Of a DNA stretch of 64,000 nt, positions 33,802 to 45,332 are shown in pieces. Positions within the stretch are counted from its first letter, which is position 1; the number at the start of each line of letters is the position of its first letter. The stretch covers positions 93,894 to 157,893 of the forward strand of contig CAJNOJ010000239.1 in assembly GCA_905250025.1 (NCBI GenBank), read 5' to 3'. This stretch comes from Adineta ricciae (taxonomy: Eukaryota; Rotifera; Eurotatoria; Adinetida; Adinetidae). The translations under genes and the position numbers were made by a program. The notes under the pieces were generated by a model, which saw only the letters and a list, made by a program, of their open reading frames with translations, did not search any database and was not told the origin of the DNA.

Positions 33802-34784
33802 TTATTGTTTATCAACAACTTCTCGTCGAAGTTTCACAGCCATTGCTCTTCGTTTCTCTAACTCATCGTTGGAAATCTGTTGCTCTTTTTCCATTGCTTT
33901 TCTCGCCACATTCGCCGCTGATTGAGGTCGAGCATCGATCGATTCATTTTCCAATTCTCGTGCACGTTCATGCCGTTGCTTACTAATGATTAAGTCACGT
34001 TGTTGTTTGAGAAAATTTTGTCGTGAAGATACCATAGATGCAGTTGTCTCATCATTGGTTGTACTAATAGATAATTCACGTAATTTTTCACGTAGAACAT
34101 CCTCAGGTACAGAGTCGATTGTCTCTGGCTCCTTTATTGTCTAAAAAAGATAGATATGACATTTAAAAGTCGTTGAAAACATCAATGAGTTACTTTAGGC
34201 TCGCGCACTTCTCGTTGTCGACCGCTGGATTTAACTTCAACATTGTCCTGTCGTTTTGAATTTGGTAAAACAGTTGATGCAGGACTTGCAGTTGTTTTTG
34301 TTGCTGGTCTATTCGCTGCCGACGTTGCTTGTAGAACTAATTGTAAAACTCGGTCATCATTTGCATCCGACGGTTTTAAAATTCCGTGTTTCAACTGAAG
34401 ATTGACCAGTGCTTGTAATTGAAGAATTAAATTTTTCCTTTTCATCATTTCTGTGAATAATTCAAAATCATCCGCAGAATATAATTGTTCATAAGACTCA
34501 TTCATTGCTACGGATGAATTTCTTTGGTAAATATTTTTCAGAGCATTCTTTTCGAGGTTAAAATCATCACTAAGACTTGTTAATAATGAATCGACTAATC
34601 TTCGATATTGCCTATAGATACTTTTTTGTTCAGCGAGCAATGATGATGATGAATGATCATCGTCCTCATAATCAAAACAAGCGCAATTCGTATCAATAAA
34701 TGTTTGAACTGGTGCTAACCATATTGATGAATGAACAAAATCATGAATGAGATCATTAATCCAACTTTCATCCCCCGAAGCCAT
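33802..34784 (-). CDS. CFAP36: cilia- and flagella-associated protein 36 (BART domain)
   Basis: Two exons, 34784-34194 and 34140-33802, with a 53 bp intron; 309 aa. Residues 1-125 form the BART/ARL2-binding-like domain: WINDLIHDFVHSSIWLAPVQ, TFIDTNCACFDYEDDD, YRQYRRLVDSLLTSL. The Phe-x-Asp-x-x-Cys-x-x-Phe-Asp acidic motif is the CFAP36 (CCDC104) signature. The C-terminus is a charged helix (SRQNFLKQQRDLIISKQRHE, ELEKRRAMAVKLRREVVDK) as in vertebrate CFAP36. The protein binds ARL3 in cilia. It lies 290 bp upstream of TTLL on the same strand. Confidence 0.9.
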
Positions 34785-35278
34785 TTTGTAAATAAATCTG
34801 TGTTTTCTCTTTTTATTTTTCTACTACCATAGACTGTGAGCATCGGTTGGAAACAACACCTGTTATCTCATGAACGCGTTTTCTCAAATAATTAGCGGCA
34901 TCTATTTGAAAATATTAAATAATCGTCAATCCAAGTTGAAACGATTACAGTTACCTCGCACGGAAAGACGTCACTCGTTCTTCCGTGAGATCAATTGACT
35001 GAACAAATAAATGAAAATAAAGCTCACGATTCGATTCCATGAAAAGCTGTGATTTTAGATTCATTCAGTCGCTGTTTTTGACGTCTGATACATATTACTT
35101 TCTGATATCCTTAAAGAAGAAAAAAGAAAGTACTAATCTGTTTGATTGTCTAGTGACATCTTTTGAATTCGAGCTTTACGAGGATTTATTCTAACCGAAT
35201 TATATATAAATCGGACGAACTAACTTTGTAAAGAAGAAAGAAACGTGCTTGTTGCTCGTGTTGCACATTTTATTTGTT
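34785..35278. promoter_or_regulatory. divergent promoter region, CFAP36 and filamin-like gene
   Basis: 494 bp between divergent starts. A tatatataaat motif at 35201-35211, about 70 bp before the filamin-like ATG, is a credible TATA box. Nothing equally clear on the CFAP36 side. Confidence 0.45.
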
Positions 35279-37813
35279 ATGCTATCAAAGGTTCATCGAT
35301 TTATTAATACTAATCATGATCATTCTTACACGACTAATAATAATCGATTAACCTCATCACTCGATCGTATAGATCACAGCACAAGTTCCGACGATGAAAA
35401 CAACGGTAAGTTCAAACGATTTGATCAGTAGGAAACGTTTTTTTCCTCTTCAATTCAAATAGTTTATACTCAAACTTTACTGTATATCGTTCATGTTGAT
35501 GAAATTGAATCGACAACGGTCGATGGACATCAGTCAAATAAAGCTATACGGAAAGTATCGAAACGAACAACGGCTAGTTTTAACGAGCAACAGGAACAGC
35601 AGCAACAACGATATTTTCATACACCAAAATTGCCACCGTCGACACCACCATCATTTAGTTTTTCCAATCCATTTCGACGTTTAAATAGTTTGTAGCTCTA
35701 ATTCATTGTTTCTTGCCATTATACAATTTTTCTTTGAAGATTTATTGAAAGCTGCTGACAAATCGTCACAAAGTACATCGACACCGAACCTGAACGGTAA
35801 ACTATTCGTGAACAATGTCACTAGTAATTCTGAATATGTCTTTGATCTTTAGTGACGCCATTGGGTTCGTCGACAAGGAAAAAGTCGTCGCTAAACAGTC
35901 GACTTCGTTCACAAAATCAACGAAGTACTGAACGATTTCCTCCACCGCCACCAGAGTTTTTCTCGGATCATTCGATGCCTACGAAAAACAAACAAATGAT
36001 TATTCGCGCTAGTGGTCCTGGCCTAAAAGATGGATATGTTGATGATCACTGTAAGAACGTTTTGATTTCTAATGTGTGCTAAACATTTCATTGTAATCGA
36101 AAGGCCATTTCGATCTGAATGCACCCGACGCTGAGTTACAAAAACTCGTCATTGCAATTGATGGTCCATCGAAAGCTGATATTCAAATTCAAATTGTCGA
36201 AACGGGAATCTATCGGGTGTATTATAAGTGTCAATTGCCTGGTATAGCGATACTCAACAATATAAACGATTTTTTTCTCTTGTGTTTAGGTAATTATCAT
36301 CTTTCGTTAACATACGACGGGCATCATATCGATAGATCACCCTATCATCTAATCTTACATACACGGCCATCCCAAGAACAAGTCGTTCCGCCGGCTAATA
36401 CTCCAATACGTGCAAAAATTGAACCTGCTGAATTTTGTGTAAGACGAATGAATAGATTTAGAACATCTTGATTCGTTTTTCAAAATCTTTAGGTAAATAC
36501 TCCATGTATAGTCAATATTTATCCCGAAGTAGCTTGCAATGTCTTTCAAGCTTATGTACAAGCACCACAGGGAAACATTAATTTACCCATTATAGTCCAT
36601 AAATCGGCAAAAACAGGTGCGGCCGATCGAGTATCAGAACGAAGAAGAGAAGAACAAAAGTTTACGTTTAATTCCGTTATTTAGAACGTTACGAAGTCTA
36701 TTTTATTCCAACGACTTGTGGTAATCATTGGCTAAACGTCAATCTCAATCATACACCAATTGTTGACAATCCTTATCGACTAGTAGTTCAATCGTGTGCT
36801 ACTAAGACGTCAATGCTGAACAGTAAAGAAGAACTTTTCCATGCCTACACTGGTGAGAATCGCTGTGATGGCTGAGTGGTTAAGGTGTGGGACTAGAAAT
36901 CTAATAGGATCTTCCCGTATAGGTTCACATCCTACTTGTGGCGCTTGATTTTCCCCCATTCTGTTCCGAGCTTGCATAGAAAATGGGAAGGAGAAAGAGC
37001 ATAAACACAGAATGTTCTGTAAATGCAACTTTTTTTTTTATTTAGGCGAATTGAGTCAATTTTTCGTATCAAAATCACCCTCGTCGAAAACAGGACCATT
37101 TTCTGTAGGCATCAGCGGACCATCAACAGTTTTTCTCGATGCAAATGAAACAGAATATGGCTATGAAGTAACGGATATTCTCCTCGGAAAATAGGCAACC
37201 TATTGTTCGTTTAGTTTCATTACAAACCGGTTCGATCCGGAAAATATTTAATTACGATGAAAACTGCTGGTAAACACATTCAAGGAAGTCCATTCCTTTG
37301 TCGTGTTTATGGTAATTAGCATTCGAAAAAATCATTATGCTTTTCCCTGACAACTATTCTTTTAGATAAAGCCAATGATACTCTGCTAGCAAGTCCTTCG
37401 AGATTACATCAAAGTACTAGTCCGACTGAACTCGAGACTATTCGTTCGTCAATGACTGGTAAAGCTTCTCAAATATGTGTTTTCGGTGCAGGTTTATACG
37501 AAGCCAAAAAGCAACACAAAGCAACGTTTAAAATCGATGCAAGTCAAGCAGGTAAACCGATAGAAAAACGGCAGAATTTCATTTCTCGTTAACAACGTTT
37601 CATTTAGGTCCAGGTTTACTTTCAGTTGGCCTATACTCACCGCTCGGAGTATGCGAACGTCTTGTAATTAAACGTATTATTCCATCGTCACCTGGTTTTA
37701 TTTATAAAGTTTCTTATCGAGTGCGAACACGTGGTCAATACATGTTAACAATTGTTTATGGAGCCGATATGGAACATGTGCCTGGTAGTCCTTACCTTGT
37801 GCTCGTTGAGTAA
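35279..37813 (+). CDS. filamin-type Ig-repeat protein
   Basis: Twelve exons in consistent phase, 598 aa: 35279-35405, 35463-35687, 35740-35796, 35853-36050, 36104-36241, 36290-36438, 36493-36616, 36685-36852, 37046-37167, 37215-37311, 37366-37551, 37608-37813. The first about 190 residues are low-complexity (Ser, Thr, Gln, Pro). Four filamin/ABP280 Ig repeats follow, at roughly 185-285, 290-390, 395-480 and 495-598. Each ends in the G-x-H/Y-I-x-x-SP signature (GHHIDRSPYHL, TPIVDNPYRL, GKHIQGSPFLC, MEHVPGSPYLV). There is no actin-binding calponin-homology pair, so it is a repeat-only scaffold rather than a classical filamin. Intron 8 carries a tRNA-derived insertion. Confidence 0.88.
36862..36943 (+). 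repeat. tRNA-Ser(AGA)-like sequence, probable SINE head
   Basis: Box A tggctgagtgg (36869-36879), anticodon loop CTAGAAA with AGA at 36895-36897, a long variable arm typical of serine tRNA, and box B ggttcacatcc (36922-36932). The acceptor and anticodon stems have mismatches and wobble pairs, so it is not a good functional tRNA. About 75 bp of unrelated sequence and a T-rich run follow, all inside a filamin-like intron. Best explained as a tRNA-Ser-derived SINE or a tRNA pseudogene. Confidence 0.7.
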
Positions 37814-38139
37814 AACGAATTTCAAAGGAGGCATTTCACGTTCTTATTGTTATTTTGTTATTTTTATGTGCATTGAGTGTGACTTATTTGTTTTTCATTT
37901 GAACGTTCTTTCGATTGTAATGAAACAGTGTGCGTGCGTGTGAATTGCAAAAACATGAAAAAGATTGATGCAGAATAAATGAAAAAGTGAATGAAAACAG
38001 GATTCGTCGCTTTTAATAGATGACTCTTGAGAACAAACACAAAAAGAAATATTTCTCATGTTTTCAGTTGTTAAGTTTCACTAACGACAGTCTTTTGTTA
38101 AGTCAGCGAATTTGAATAGCAAACAAAATTCATTCTCTA
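37814..38139. other. intergenic spacer with a leader acceptor
   Basis: About 330 bp of filamin-like 3' region. The sequence cattctctag ends at 38140, 11 bp before the next ATG, an acceptor-like site. Confidence 0.4.
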
Positions 38140-38151
38140 GAACCAATTTCA

Positions 38152-38466
38152 ATGAGTAACTACAATCCAAAAACTCCGATGCAAACAGCAAGACCAAAAA
38201 ATGAACATTTCTATACAAAACTTCAAGTTCATTATGCAGGTGACATCCATGAAATCGTTTTGAAGACTAATCAAGAACCAACATGTGGTGATCTAGCAAA
38301 AGCTTTACAGCAAACATATCGTGTTCCAATGGATAAACAAATGGTATATTATCGTGGTCAACCGCTTCATCATCACAGTCCTAGTGGTTATGAACGTCCT
38401 CTAGCAAAATATGGCATGTTCTCGGGAAATTTAATTCGCTTGGTTGGTAAACGCGGATTGATTTAA
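38152..38466 (+). CDS. BAG1-type ubiquitin-like protein without BAG domain
   Basis: A single exon, 104 aa (MSNYNPKTPMQTARPKNEHF...). Residues about 22-104 fold like ubiquitin: KLQVHYAGDIHEIVLKTNQE, then a DLAKALQQTYRVP helix, QMVYYRGQPL and PLAKYGMFSGNLIRLVGKRG. The last block aligns in pattern with the BAG1 ubiquitin-like domain (PL-x-x-x-G...V-x-LIGKK). A TAA follows directly and no BAG helix bundle is seen downstream. It converges with the calcium-sensor gene 120 bp away. Confidence 0.7.
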   Translation: MSNYNPKTPMQTARPKNEHFYTKLQVHYAGDIHEIVLKTNQEPTCGDLAKALQQTYRVPMDKQMVYYRGQPLHHHSPSGYERPLAKYGMFSGNLIRLVGKRGLI

Positions 38467-38586
38467 GTAAATGAATACGTATTTTTATTCAGACAGAAAA
38501 ATACCTATTTATCCCGATTTTTTCCCGTTTGGAATGAAAATAAATAACTTAATAAATATGGAAGACGCCGAAAAAGAAAAATATTC

Positions 38587-39434
38587 TTATGTACGTAGAT
38601 TCGTTGTCGAAGAAGAAGCATTCTCTGATGAAGGCATTGAAACAATTGATGCATCACATTGTAATAGACGAGCAATGGATGGATCTGATTTAGCACCTAC
38701 TCAACGAATAGAAGCAAGGTTCTTCTTTTTTCAACTAATAGCGAGCCAAAAAAGGAAAACTACCTTCAATAAATTCTTCACGTGTTAATTTTCCGTCATG
38801 ATCAGTATCAAATATATTGAAAATCTAAGCGAAACAACATACAATGATCGAAAATTAACTTTTCGATTTTACCTTGTTAGTTCGTTTTTCCGGCGTTGAC
38901 TCATCTTCTGGCATTTGCATGATAGTTCCAACCATCTGATAGATTGCCTAGAAAAATAACTTTGATCGAAATCTTTTCCGATTCGTTCAATCAACTTACA
39001 GTAACAATTTCGAGCATTTCATCTTTCGTTATAAATCCATCACCATTTGTGTCATAAAGACCAAATGCCCAATTTAATTTTTGTTCGAGATTTCCCTTCG
39101 ATGTGATACTCAATGCAGTGAGAAATTCTCGAAATGATATTCGTTGATTACGATCAGCGTCAAAACGTCGAAAAACATGTTCAGCAAAAGTTGATGAATT
39201 ACCTGCTGGAAATACTTGAGCATAGATTTTTTTAAATTCATCCGATGTTAATTGTCCACTTGGACAATCCTTATGAAAGCATTTGTACCAGTCCTCTATG
39301 AAATTCAAACAGGACAGGCTTTTCTTTAAATCAAATCCTTGTTACATACGAATTTCAGTATCAGTAAATGTAGTTAGATGACGGAAATAATCGAGATCCG
39401 CTTGTCGAAGTTTACCAGGAGGTTTATTACCCAT
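38587..39434 (-). CDS. neuronal calcium sensor (NCS/hippocalcin-like) EF-hand protein
   Basis: Five exons: 39434-39350, 39295-39000, 38947-38873, 38824-38764, 38696-38587; 208 aa. MGNKPPGKL carries an N-terminal Gly-2 myristoylation signal. [14 protein letters not shown] is the degenerate EF1 of the NCS family (the Cys-Pro pair blocks calcium). Then EF2 [17 protein letters not shown]3 [14 protein letters not shown] and EF4 [14 protein letters not shown], all three with good loops. NCS proteins tether to membranes and regulate kinases, channels or GPCR signalling according to calcium. The Ser-rich tail ([16 protein letters not shown]) is longer than in NCS-1. Confidence 0.93.
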
Positions 39435-39709
39435 TGAAAAACAAATCTACTTTTATAGATTCACATTCGTTCTCAACAAAACTGAAATATACAATCAGGA
39501 GAAATTATCGAATTGAATAAAGAACAAATGGTATGATAATATCGTAGAACGCAGTGCACTCTGTCTTATTTTCCTATTGGTTACTTACACTAACCAGTTA
39601 AGATTATGTTTATTTTTTCCTATAGTGGTTAAATCGAATGTGTACATATAGCATGTAGTCGCAGGATTGTATCTTTCATAAATTCCTTTTCTTCTAGATA
39701 TTTATTAAG

Positions 39710-40514
39710 ATGGTCGAAGATACGAAGGCAGATGAGAAGAACGAGCCCAAGGCTCCTCTTCTGTCAGCTAAATTATCGTACCCGACACGGCCCTATGTCG
39801 CTCAAATGCCTGCATTGATGCGTCTTATTGGTCATTACACTGACGCTGGTCGACCGATGCCAGCACCTGGTTCACCTGAAGCTGAAACAGCTCTTCGTAG
39901 CTATCAAGAGGATGAACAAGAACATAAACTTGTTTATAATCAGGATACTCAACCAATCGAAAAAGTCAATCCATTTGTTCGTTGGCATCGACGATGGTAT
40001 CGTAGTAAAATCGTTGAGCCAACGCCTACAGTCGGTGCATTGTATTCATCATATAATATGGCTCTTGAACCTTGGGCTATGGGTCTTGGTGATAATGCTT
40101 GTACCAAACTATTCAAACAATATCGAATGTGCACTCATATGGTTAGCAGTTTTGAAATATCCTATCTTCTGATTGAGCGCTATTCGAAACATGTTCTTTT
40201 TCATTGATAGATGCCGAGTACTCGCCGTTCTCTATGCGAAGATGAAAGAGAAGATGTTCGTGAATGTCTCCATGGAGAGAAACGAGTAAATATACACATC
40301 AAATACGAAGAGTACATTCGATGCACTATTTTTTTATTTAGTTTCTTCGTCAACAATACATGTATCAACACCGGTAAGTAACGCCTCTTTTTGTTGAACA
40401 TGGATTATATTGAATTATGCATTTTTCATTGATAGTGTTAAGAAAAGCCTTCCATTTCCAGAAGATCCGATCATCGACGGCTATAATTGGCCTTCATTCA
40501 AATATTTGAACTAA
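39710..40514 (+). CDS. CHCH (twin CX9C) mitochondrial protein, possibly complex I subunit
   Basis: Four exons, 39710-40141, 40211-40285, 40342-40373, 40436-40514; 205 aa. Two CX9C motifs, CTKLFKQYRMC and CEDEREDVREC, form the helical hairpin oxidised by Mia40 in the intermembrane space. The second motif and the following basic helix (GEKRFLRQQYMYQH) recall NDUFS5, but the protein is twice as long, with an added N-terminal region (KAPLLSAKLSYPTRPYVAQM). A pyrimidine-rich acceptor (ccttttcttctag) ends 12 bp before the ATG. The assignment to complex I is tentative. MRPS2 follows 168 bp downstream. Confidence 0.75.
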
Positions 40515-40660
40515 ACCATTTTTCTCTTCTCTCTTTTATTTTCATCTTTCATCCCATCCTCTTCATTTTGTACTTAGTTTCTGTTTTCTCTCTCTCTTCC
40601 TCTTCATCAAATAAACTACCAAAAGTCCTTTTAATTGCTATCATTCAAAAAAATATTCTT

Positions 40661-40672
40661 CGTCATTTATAG
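40661..40672 (+). promoter_or_regulatory. candidate trans-splice acceptor for MRPS2
   Basis: cgtcatttatag ends 9 bp before the MRPS2 ATG, 158 bp after the stop of the CHCH gene. The position is too close to the start codon for a normal 5' UTR intron to be the only explanation. Confidence 0.35.
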
Positions 40673-40681
40673 AATATAATT

Positions 40682-41580
40682 ATGGTATCATTGATACTCA
40701 AACAAGCCCTTCAACGAACATGTAGTTTTAGTCGATCAACTTTCCGATATGCCTCTTCATCGCCCGTTGTTCAACGACACATTATTCAAGAAGATGGTAA
40801 CGTTCTTTCTTATGACATCAAATCTCGCTATTATTGCTTTACTCGTGAATTCGACAGATGTGACACGACCAAGAAACGATAATAACAATACACCGATCAC
40901 ACCAGATGACCCAATGAATCACGATGATTATTTCAATGTCCGTTCAATGGTCACACTCGAAGATCTTTTCAAGTAGGTATGTTTAAGGTCACCTCTGTAT
41001 CTCGAACATTTCATCGTACTTTAGAAATCGTGCACATTATGGTCATGTCACTGGAATGAGAAATCCCTGGATGTCTCAGTACATCTATGGTCATCGACTA
41101 GATGTGGATATCATCAATTTAGACAAAACGTTACCAATGCTTCACTCGGCATTGAACTTTCTTGCCCATATTGCTTATCGTCAAGGTATTATTTTGTTTC
41201 TCACGCGGTATCCAGCTCATGTACCGTTGGTTGAACGTGCTGCACGTGATTGTGGTGAATATGCACATTGTCGAACATGGGATCACCCATTTACGAACAC
41301 TCAGACATTATTCGGATATGATATTCGCCTACCAGATGTATGCATCTTCACTCATACATTAGCACCACCAAATCAACTTCATCCAGCCATAAGTGATTCA
41401 AATAAACTGTTAATACCAACGATTGCATTGTGCGACACAGATTGTAATCCAAACGTTATCACATATCCAGTTCCAAGTAATGATGATACAACGAAACTAG
41501 TTGAATTCTATTTGACATTGTTTCAACAAGCCATCATGGCTGGAAAAGAGAAAAGACGTGAGAAGGATTCGTCTAATTAG
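40682..41580 (+). CDS. MRPS2: mitochondrial small-subunit ribosomal protein uS2m
   Basis: Three exons, 40682-40796, 40858-40972 and 41025-41580; 261 aa. An Arg/Ser-rich targeting peptide (MVSLILKQALQRTCSFSRST) precedes the uS2 fold: NRAHYGHVTGMRNPWMSQYI, then YGHRLDVDIINLDKTL, ALNFLAHIAYRQGIILFLTR, DCGEYAHCRTWDHPFTNT and IPTIALCDTDCNPNVITYPV. These are the conserved blocks of bacterial and mitochondrial uS2, which sits at the head/body junction of the small subunit. The C-terminal Lys/Arg tail is short. Confidence 0.93.
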
Positions 41581-43349
41581 TTAAAAATAAAAACGAAATA
41601 CATCTTGTATCTATTGTTTTCTTTTTATTAAGAAATCAGATTAAAAAATGACGAAGAAAAAGTTCTCGATGATAAACATAACAAACAGAGACACTCATCG
41701 CAGTGATATCTTCTTGTAGAGCATTGGATATACAATTAAATACATTTTTTCCACGCAGTAGTCAATGAACCTGTGCTTTCCTATATTCGTTGAGCAGAAC
41801 ATTAAATTCATCTGATTTCAATCGATTATGAAGAAGGGAAAAAGGAACGGATAATGACTATCTCATAAAAATCAAGAGCATTTACCTTTCGCTGAACGTC
41901 TGGATACATCGAATAATACATAAAGATCGATTTCGTTGTTTGTCATGCGACTTCCCAAGTGAGGAATAAAAATACCATTTAAATGAACGAATTGTCAAAC
42001 AATTATATCTATGCGAGTTTATTGGAGAAAAAAACGTTTTTCAATTTTTCCAGTATTGTGAGTGATGTTCTCGAGCAACGCTATGGTTTCTTCTTCATCT
42101 CCCTTTTTACACAGCTCAATATCGTTTCCGTGCTCTATCATCACTGCACTGTCAGTGAATACAATGGCCACAGTATTTTTCACATCAAAGTAAAAAAATT
42201 CCAATAGATGAGTCTAACTAATCCAATACAATCGTTTAATTGATGAATTCCAACAGAGGAATAGTCATTACCTAATTTTGAAAGCAATGAAAGGATTGAT
42301 TGCACTATAGGTTTGTCGCATTTTTTCATACACCGAGTTCCACATTTGAACTCGTCGTTCTCTTCAGCTTCCTCTAAATGATGACATACAAAAACACTTG
42401 AAAACCTAGGCACTGCACTTGTTTATGCTGTATATGTCTGTAGAAAATTGCAATTAATTTAATAAATTCTTTCATCATATAAGACGATAATTCCGCTGGA
42501 TTGCTGGCGAAATGACAATATATCCGACTTGGATTGATTCAAATGGTGATAAAATAACTTCCAAGAATGATTTCAATTTTAATTTGTAAATCAATGAGCA
42601 GATTATCTACAATATGAGTTCAGTTGAAGAGAAAGAACGATTTATTTTATTTTTTGACAATGGCTAAGGTACAGCAAATACTTCCAACGATCAAACAGAT
42701 TGCACACAACGTGAAATCATTTAAAGAAAGCGGAAAAGATACAGGAAAAATACGTGTATATATACATGCGTATCAATACATATTCAAATCAGAAGAGAAT
42801 GAATTGTTTAATCACAATTTTAACATGTTTATCCTTGCTATTCTTAAGTCTACGATGAAGAATCGAATTGTCACGAATGATGTATATTGGTGAAATGTTA
42901 GGCAAAGTTGCTCTGTCGCCTGTTACGTTCCACTAGCTACTGTTGATAGAAGTACGTAAATTCTGTATGATATTGTTCGTACTATCGATATACTTCACTA
43001 ACGTATATGCACATCATTGTACCTTCTCAATATATTGGTCTTTTGATTTGTCCACATTCGAAAGAATTCCTCCATTTTTTGCAACGAAAACTAGAATTGA
43101 TGGTTATTTGAATACATTTCATGCGCCAGAAATCGGGAAAAACCAGCAGTTAACCGACGGTTTTTTCCCCAATCGTTCTTTGTATCTTGCTTGCCTGTCA
43201 GCGAATATTCACTGACATTGCAATTACGTTGTTTTATTTCTCAATTTCAAAGCATCCAATAGATAGCTAATACCCAGGTCAACAAATCCGATGCTGGATC
43301 CGATGGGATCCGAGTATGGGATTGTTCGACCTGGGTGACTGGTTTTTCA
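41581..43349. other. intergenic with unassigned coding-like fragments
   Basis: Minus-strand segments near 42390-42290 (LEEAEENDEFKCGTRCMKKC) and 42170-42050 (SAVMIEHGNDIELCKKGDEE) are separated by a GT-AG compatible gap and may be exons of a small unknown gene. A plus-strand frame of about 89 codons from 42624 (KVQQILPTIKQIAHNVKSF) also looks coding-like. Near 43275-43340 an imperfect inverted repeat (acccaggtc...gacctgggt) marks the edge of copy B. None reaches the standard for a gene call. Confidence 0.35.
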
Positions 43350-43962
43350 GATTGACAAACAATCATTTTTTCTTGTTCCTTCTATCTATCATCGAATAAG
43401 ACTTGGGAAGAATAAAACGAACACACTGAGAGATACTGCATGAAGTTCTCAGCAAACTCTATCGTAAGACTTTTTACAATCATGTGTTTTTTTTACTGAA
43501 CAACGTCAAATAGTGCAAATCAATCAGTGAAAACTGACTGGTTAGCATTTAGCGTTGTTGAAAACAAAATTTACATAATCAAAATAAATCTCTAATATAA
43601 GCTGTAGAGTTTTTTTATCTTCCACTATACTTTTTAGCTAAAAACTTACTTTAGAGGTACCAATTTCTTTTGAAGAAAATCGATTCGGCTTGCAAAGGAG
43701 ACAAAGGCATAAAAGATTCTCTACTTTTAATTCTTGAAACGTCTATTTTAAACGTCAAAACAGGATTCAATGAGCATTCGTGTTCTCACGCCATCTTTCT
43801 GCGCACGCCAACAATTCGTAACTGTTGAAATGGTTACACGTCATTTGTTTTCGTCAAAAACATATATAAATGCATCACCGCCATGAGTTACTACTCATAA
43901 CGAACAAAATCAAACAATTTTCAGTCTCTACGGTACGGTTTGCTGCACAATTGAAATACAAC

Positions 43963-45332
43963 ATGCACACATTTTCCACATTACCCGTCGAAATTGTTTA
44001 TCGAATCATGGATCATCAAAATGAGGAGACGCTATTTTGTTCAATGCAAAATATTTCCCGGCGGCTCAATCTGATCCTGAGCACCTATGAGCGATATCGA
44101 GTAAGTTTACTTGGCACCTTAACACTCTTGTCGGTTGTGCTACACATAAGCCTAATGATATTTGACATCGCAAATTTCCTCATAGGAAGAGGTAAAATAA
44201 TCTCATAATCCACAAATAATTTGATCGAATCACACAATCACAGTGCGAAGTCATATGAAGTCAAGCATTTCTCAACTCTGTCGCCTTTCTGCTATGTATG
44301 TTGAGCTATTCGATACAAGAGTGCATCAACTATCACTTTTCATGAAACCTCCCAAATGAAGCAAACTGGCTTTCGCAATTTCTGGACCTATGCCTATATT
44401 CATTCTCACCCTCACACACACAAAATCCGACTCCCACATATCACAAAAGTAGGATGTCAATTTGCTTGGAGAGCGCCTTCAGAAGAGATATCTCACTACA
44501 ATCAATAACTATTGATAGTTACTATATCCTACTCTTTCCACTCGACCAGCTCACGGTAATCTCATGTCCATATTGCCAACACAGCACTTCTTCTCTGAAC
44601 GCAGTCTTTCCTACGCCACAGCTACCATCATCAACCACACCAAAAAACAAATATCTAGATCCAACTGCTTCCTAATAATCGTCCCCAAACATGACAATTT
44701 CATATCACACATATACGATCAGACGTGTCATCAAAGGCTCTCTTTGGTATTTGTCCGTTTCATAATATATTGTTTTCATGTAGACACTCACCACACTAGA
44801 CCTCAGTTTCAACGGAATCGGTGCTGAAGGAGCAGAACAAATTGCGGATGCGTTACGAACGAACACGGTAATATTGATCTCATTCCACAGAAGGTGAAGA
44901 ACTCAGTCTCTCTCACACCTGCAGATACTCACCACACTATACCTCAATTACAACAGAATCCGTGCTGAAGGAGCACAACACTTTGGGGATGCGTTGCGAA
45001 CGAACACGGTAATACTGATCTCATTTCACGGAAGATGAAGGACTCAGTTTCTCTCACACCCACAGATACTCACCGAACTATATCTCGGCAATAACGAAAT
45101 CGGTGCTGAAGGAGCACAACACATTGCGGATGCGTTGCGAACGAACACGGTAATACTGATCTCATTTCACGGAAGATGAAGAGCTCAGTCTCTATCACAC
45201 TTGCAGACACTCACCACACTAGATCTTGGAGGTAACAGAATCGGTGCTGAAATAGCACGACACATTGCGGACGCCTTGCGTAGAAATGCAGTAAGACTGA
45301 TGCTTTGCCGGAACAAAATTGGGAATATCTGA
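43963..45332 (+). CDS. F-box plus LRR-array gene, copy B
   Basis: F-box exon 43963-44100 (MHTFSTLPVEIVYRIMDHQN...STYERYR) before gtaagtttac; TATA-like catatataaatg at about 43861. The central exons are not resolved. Frames there (LQSITIDSYYILLFPLDQL; SHIYDQTCHQRLSL) are coding-like. The donor before the LRR exons (ggtatttg, about 44747) is intact, unlike in A. Four LRR exons follow from about 44784, each of 84 bp with 57 bp introns, the last ending NKIGNI and TGA at 45330-45332. The inferred role is an SCF substrate adaptor with a ribonuclease-inhibitor-type LRR face. The short array suggests that it is either a contracted allele or the ancestral length. Confidence 0.6.
44784..45329 (+). repeat. 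array of 4 single-LRR exon cassettes
   Basis: Units start near 44784, 44925, 45066 and 45208. Exons read acactcaccacactagacct...gcgaacgaacacg; introns read gtaatactgatctcattt...cag. Same cassette as in copy A, on the other strand. Confidence 0.9.

Noticed and set aside
36862-36943. Functional tRNA-Ser(AGA) gene
   Set aside because: Acceptor and anticodon stems contain mismatches and mostly wobble pairs; better explained as a tRNA-derived repeat.
37168-37214. Frameshift or stop in the filamin-like gene (frame reads into TAG)
   Set aside because: A 47 bp GT-AG intron in phase 0 removes it and restores the GKHIQGSPF repeat motif.
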